From positions 1 through 34,991 of IMG/VR virus record IMGVR_UViG_3300017783_000093: a DNA stretch of 34,991 nucleotides; one strand, 5' to 3'. The stretch comes from a virus. Position 1 is the stretch's first letter. Each line of letters begins with the position of its first letter. Shown in pieces: positions 33,361 to 34,991 of the stretch. The notes under the pieces were generated by a model that worked only from the letters and a program-made list of their open reading frames with translations, searched no databases and was not told the DNA's origin. Both the position numbers and the translations under genes were made by a program.

Positions 33361-34581
33361 TCATGCTGAATAGATAGAGCGTGACCCGTCTAGCATACAA
33401 GTGATCTTCCCTTGGTATCCATTCAGTTTATTCTTAGCTAGGTTGAGGTACCGTACTGGGTCTTCATCCTCACCCTCTGCTTGTTGTGTCTTACCAATCA
33501 GGATCATTAGGTCAGCCTCTGCAGCCTTGCCTGTCTTTGATCCTTCCATCATCGCTTGGTTTAGGTCAGCCTTACCTTCAGCCTCTGCTGATAACTGTGA
33601 CATCCATATCACACAGCAATCGTATTGCTTAGCTATGTTACGTGCATGGATAGCTGCAGTCTTAAGCGTGATGTCGCTACGCTCACTACTAATATCAGCA
33701 AACTTATCACCCATGTCAAGTACTACTATGTCGGGTTGCTCTTGTTTTACTACAGCCTCAACCCATGCCATACCCTTACCTGTGCTATCTTTAAACAAGA
33801 CGTTACCACGAATAGGTTCATAGCGCATCTGAGCTAGGGCTTTGTTCTCACGCACCTCTTGCATAGTCATGTTAGCAGAGGCACTGATGTACCGTGCAGC
33901 CACACGTGTGTATGCTTCCTCATTACATAACACAATACACTTGGCACCTTGATGTGCAAACCCTTCAGCACCTGCTAGTAGAGAGGAATGGAAAGAAGTT
34001 TTACCAGTGTTGGGACGAGCACCAACCAAGACAAGGTGACCACCACTAACACCTTCCACCCTACGAGCCAGGGAAGATATGTTGAACTTCCACTTGGATT
34101 CCAGAAGCGTGGCATCAAGTATTGTGTCAAGGCTATTGTCATCCCAGTCAACACGAAGGTTAGGAGTAAAGTCATTCTTGTAATCCTCTAGTAGTTGTCG
34201 CAAAGGTTCAAGGCTATTCTCTGTACCATTAACAAAGTCAAAGCCTAAGTTAGCTACACGATCACCGACATGCTGTTGGAATAGCTGTGATAGTGTGTCC
34301 TGTGCTATCTCTTCTTTGATTGGTTCAGTGATGCTGATACGCTTGAAGAGATCCTCATAGGCACCACGTGTAGCTGTAGTCATGCTTGCGTTCATGCGAC
34401 TGAACACAGCTTCAAGATCAGCAACTGTCATGTCACCTTCATAAGCTTCCATCGCACCATCTAAGGCTTGCTTTATCTTACGTACATCTTTGCTGAAGAT
34501 TTTGTCAGGGCATTTGATACCCTTATGTCTATCGTAAAAGTCACGATTGAGTAGCGTCTTAAGTAGAGCCAGTTCCATCAT
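33361..34581 (-). CDS. DnaB-type replicative helicase
   Basis: 406 residues with GGAG nine bases before the chosen ATG; a second ATG follows directly. Residues 1-110 resemble the helical N-terminal domain of DnaB. The RecA-like motor has Walker A GARPNTGKTSF (res 187-197), catalytic Glu221 in LCNEEAY, Walker B IVVLDMGD (Asp289), WMSQLSAEAEGK (Gln329, motif H4), and LAKNKLNGYQGK (~381-392), where an arginine finger would be expected but Lys/Asn are seen. It unwinds DNA ahead of the polymerase as a hexamer. Unlike T7 gp4 it carries no primase domain, and no primase is seen in the window. Its stop is 8 bases before the polymerase start. Confidence 0.85.
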   Translation of the reverse strand: MMELALLKTLLNRDFYDRHKGIKCPDKIFSKDVRKIKQALDGAMEAYEGDMTVADLEAVFSRMNASMTTATRGAYEDLFKRISITEPIKEEIAQDTLSQLFQQHVGDRVANLGFDFVNGTENSLEPLRQLLEDYKNDFTPNLRVDWDDNSLDTILDATLLESKWKFNISSLARRVEGVSGGHLVLVGARPNTGKTSFHSSLLAGAEGFAHQGAKCIVLCNEEAYTRVAARYISASANMTMQEVRENKALAQMRYEPIRGNVLFKDSTGKGMAWVEAVVKQEQPDIVVLDMGDKFADISSERSDITLKTAAIHARNIAKQYDCCVIWMSQLSAEAEGKADLNQAMMEGSKTGKAAEADLMILIGKTQQAEGEDEDPVRYLNLAKNKLNGYQGKITCMLDGSRSIYSA

Positions 34582-34756
34582 CGTCTATGTCTCCTGTTAG
34601 TATTCTATAATATACTTCCAATGCAGCCAAGGGCCAAGCTATTGCGAAGCGGATAGGTGCACCCGTGTCTTCCTCGTCTACAGGTGACGCTAGATAGTGC
34701 AGGAATGGTATCGCGAACAGATACATAAATGCAACACCGTAGAAAAAGTTAATCAT
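34559..34756 (-). CDS. Small two-span membrane protein
   Basis: 65 residues from the ATG at 34756 (MINFFYGVAFMYLFAIPFLH), nine bases after AAGG; a GTG 30 bases upstream would overlap the neighbour by 38 bases and is less likely. Two hydrophobic segments (res ~3-23, and ~34-50 in FAIAWPLAALEVYYRIL) are separated by an acidic loop (SPVDEEDTG), with an acidic tail GDIDDDGTG. Overlaps the helicase start by 23 bases. Function unknown; a membrane-anchored early phage peptide is all that can be said. Confidence 0.6.
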   Translation of the reverse strand: MINFFYGVAFMYLFAIPFLHYLASPVDEEDTGAPIRFAIAWPLAALEVYYRILTGDIDDDGTGST

Positions 34757-34991
34757 TACTGTTTGCCTTAGCTCGTTCCATTGCACGTTTACGTTCTTCT
34801 TGTGTGAATGGTAGTATAGCTTTTGTCTTGTAGTCTACCACTACACCTGTGTTCCAACGTGCAGCTTCCTCTTCTGCATCTCTTTTGTTATGGAATATCT
34901 TTGGCGCTGGGTGATTGTAGAACATGTTTGCGTTAGCTGGTACATACATCCAGTCACCGTCTACATCTATCATTACTGCATACTGCTTCAT
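34749..34991 (-). CDS. Small hypothetical protein at the right edge
   Basis: 80 residues. Its ATG is the last triplet of the window, so an upstream start cannot be excluded. Begins MKQYAVMIDVDGDWMYVPAN, a strand-turn-strand, then FHNKRDAEEEAARWNTGVVV and a basic helix EERKRAMERAKAN. The 'DAEEEAARWNTG' segment is typical of short phage proteins that fold as a small alpha/beta unit, with no assigned role. It overlaps the next gene by eight bases, at the head of the visible replication operon. Confidence 0.6.
   Translation of the reverse strand: MKQYAVMIDVDGDWMYVPANANMFYNHPAPKIFHNKRDAEEEAARWNTGVVVDYKTKAILPFTQEERKRAMERAKANSND

Noticed and set aside
33361-34581. Helicase as a T7 gp4-like primase-helicase
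   Set aside because: No N-terminal zinc-binding or TOPRIM primase motifs; the N-terminus is helical as in DnaB.
1-34991. tRNA genes, integrase/att sites, insertion sequences
   Set aside because: None recognised on reading; gaps between genes are nearly all under 65 bases. A tRNA scan would be decisive but was not possible.

Overview
This window looks like part of the genome of a marine podovirus-like tailed phage. It shows no bacterial housekeeping genes, genes packed end to end with ATGA and TAATG junctions, a virion module on the plus strand (left to about 24.67 kb) and a replication/nucleotide module on the minus strand (from about 24.66 kb to the right edge). The closest type I can name from memory is the HMO-2011-like group (the SAR116 phage HMO-2011 and its relatives). 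The main reason is a family A DNA polymerase that carries a DnaJ-like Cys-x2-Cys zinc module between its exonuclease and polymerase domains. A marine alphaproteobacterial host is an inference from that resemblance and from DUF1289- and DUF6127-type genes.

Plus strand, 1-24672: the 3' part of the major capsid gene and its terminator; a small structural protein; a 1411-residue repeat fibre; a run of small tail or fibre proteins ending with a tail-fibre assembly chaperone (5.6-8.3 kb); a short-tail core (fiber-tail adaptor-like protein, head-tail adaptor, nozzle); a second fibre (723 aa) and a glycine-rich tip adhesin; a small membrane protein; then a block of large internal or ejection proteins. 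That block includes a long array of 11-residue repeats, a protein with a GH24-like lysozyme domain, a holin-like protein and a 1149-residue internal protein.

Minus strand, 34991-24662, in transcription order: two small proteins, a DnaB-type helicase, DNA polymerase A, a probable ssDNA-binding protein, a Cas4-like PD-(D/E)XK exonuclease, a small DUF6447-like protein, a T7 endonuclease I-type resolvase, three small proteins (one DUF3310), MazG, an adenosylcobalamin-dependent (class II) ribonucleotide reductase, a DUF1289 zinc protein, glutaredoxin, a 49-residue membrane peptide, an endonuclease VII-type HNH nuclease and a 68-residue helical protein at the convergent junction. Together these unwind and copy the genome, make dNTPs from host ribonucleotides, and resolve branched DNA before packaging. 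No primase, RNA polymerase, portal, terminase, integrase, tRNA or CRISPR array is seen, but the window covers only part of the genome.

Most worth following up: the 68-residue protein at the convergent junction, whose C-terminal half has the residue spacing I recall for Acb2/Tad1-type cyclic-nucleotide sponges (anti-CBASS/anti-Thoeris); fibre repeats nearly identical in protein but heavily different at synonymous positions; an unbroken register of more than twenty 11-residue repeats in a presumed ejection protein; the zinc module and altered motifs of the polymerase; two unrelated Holliday-junction resolvases; and a strong plus-strand terminator about 640 nt beyond the last late gene, inside the opposing operon.
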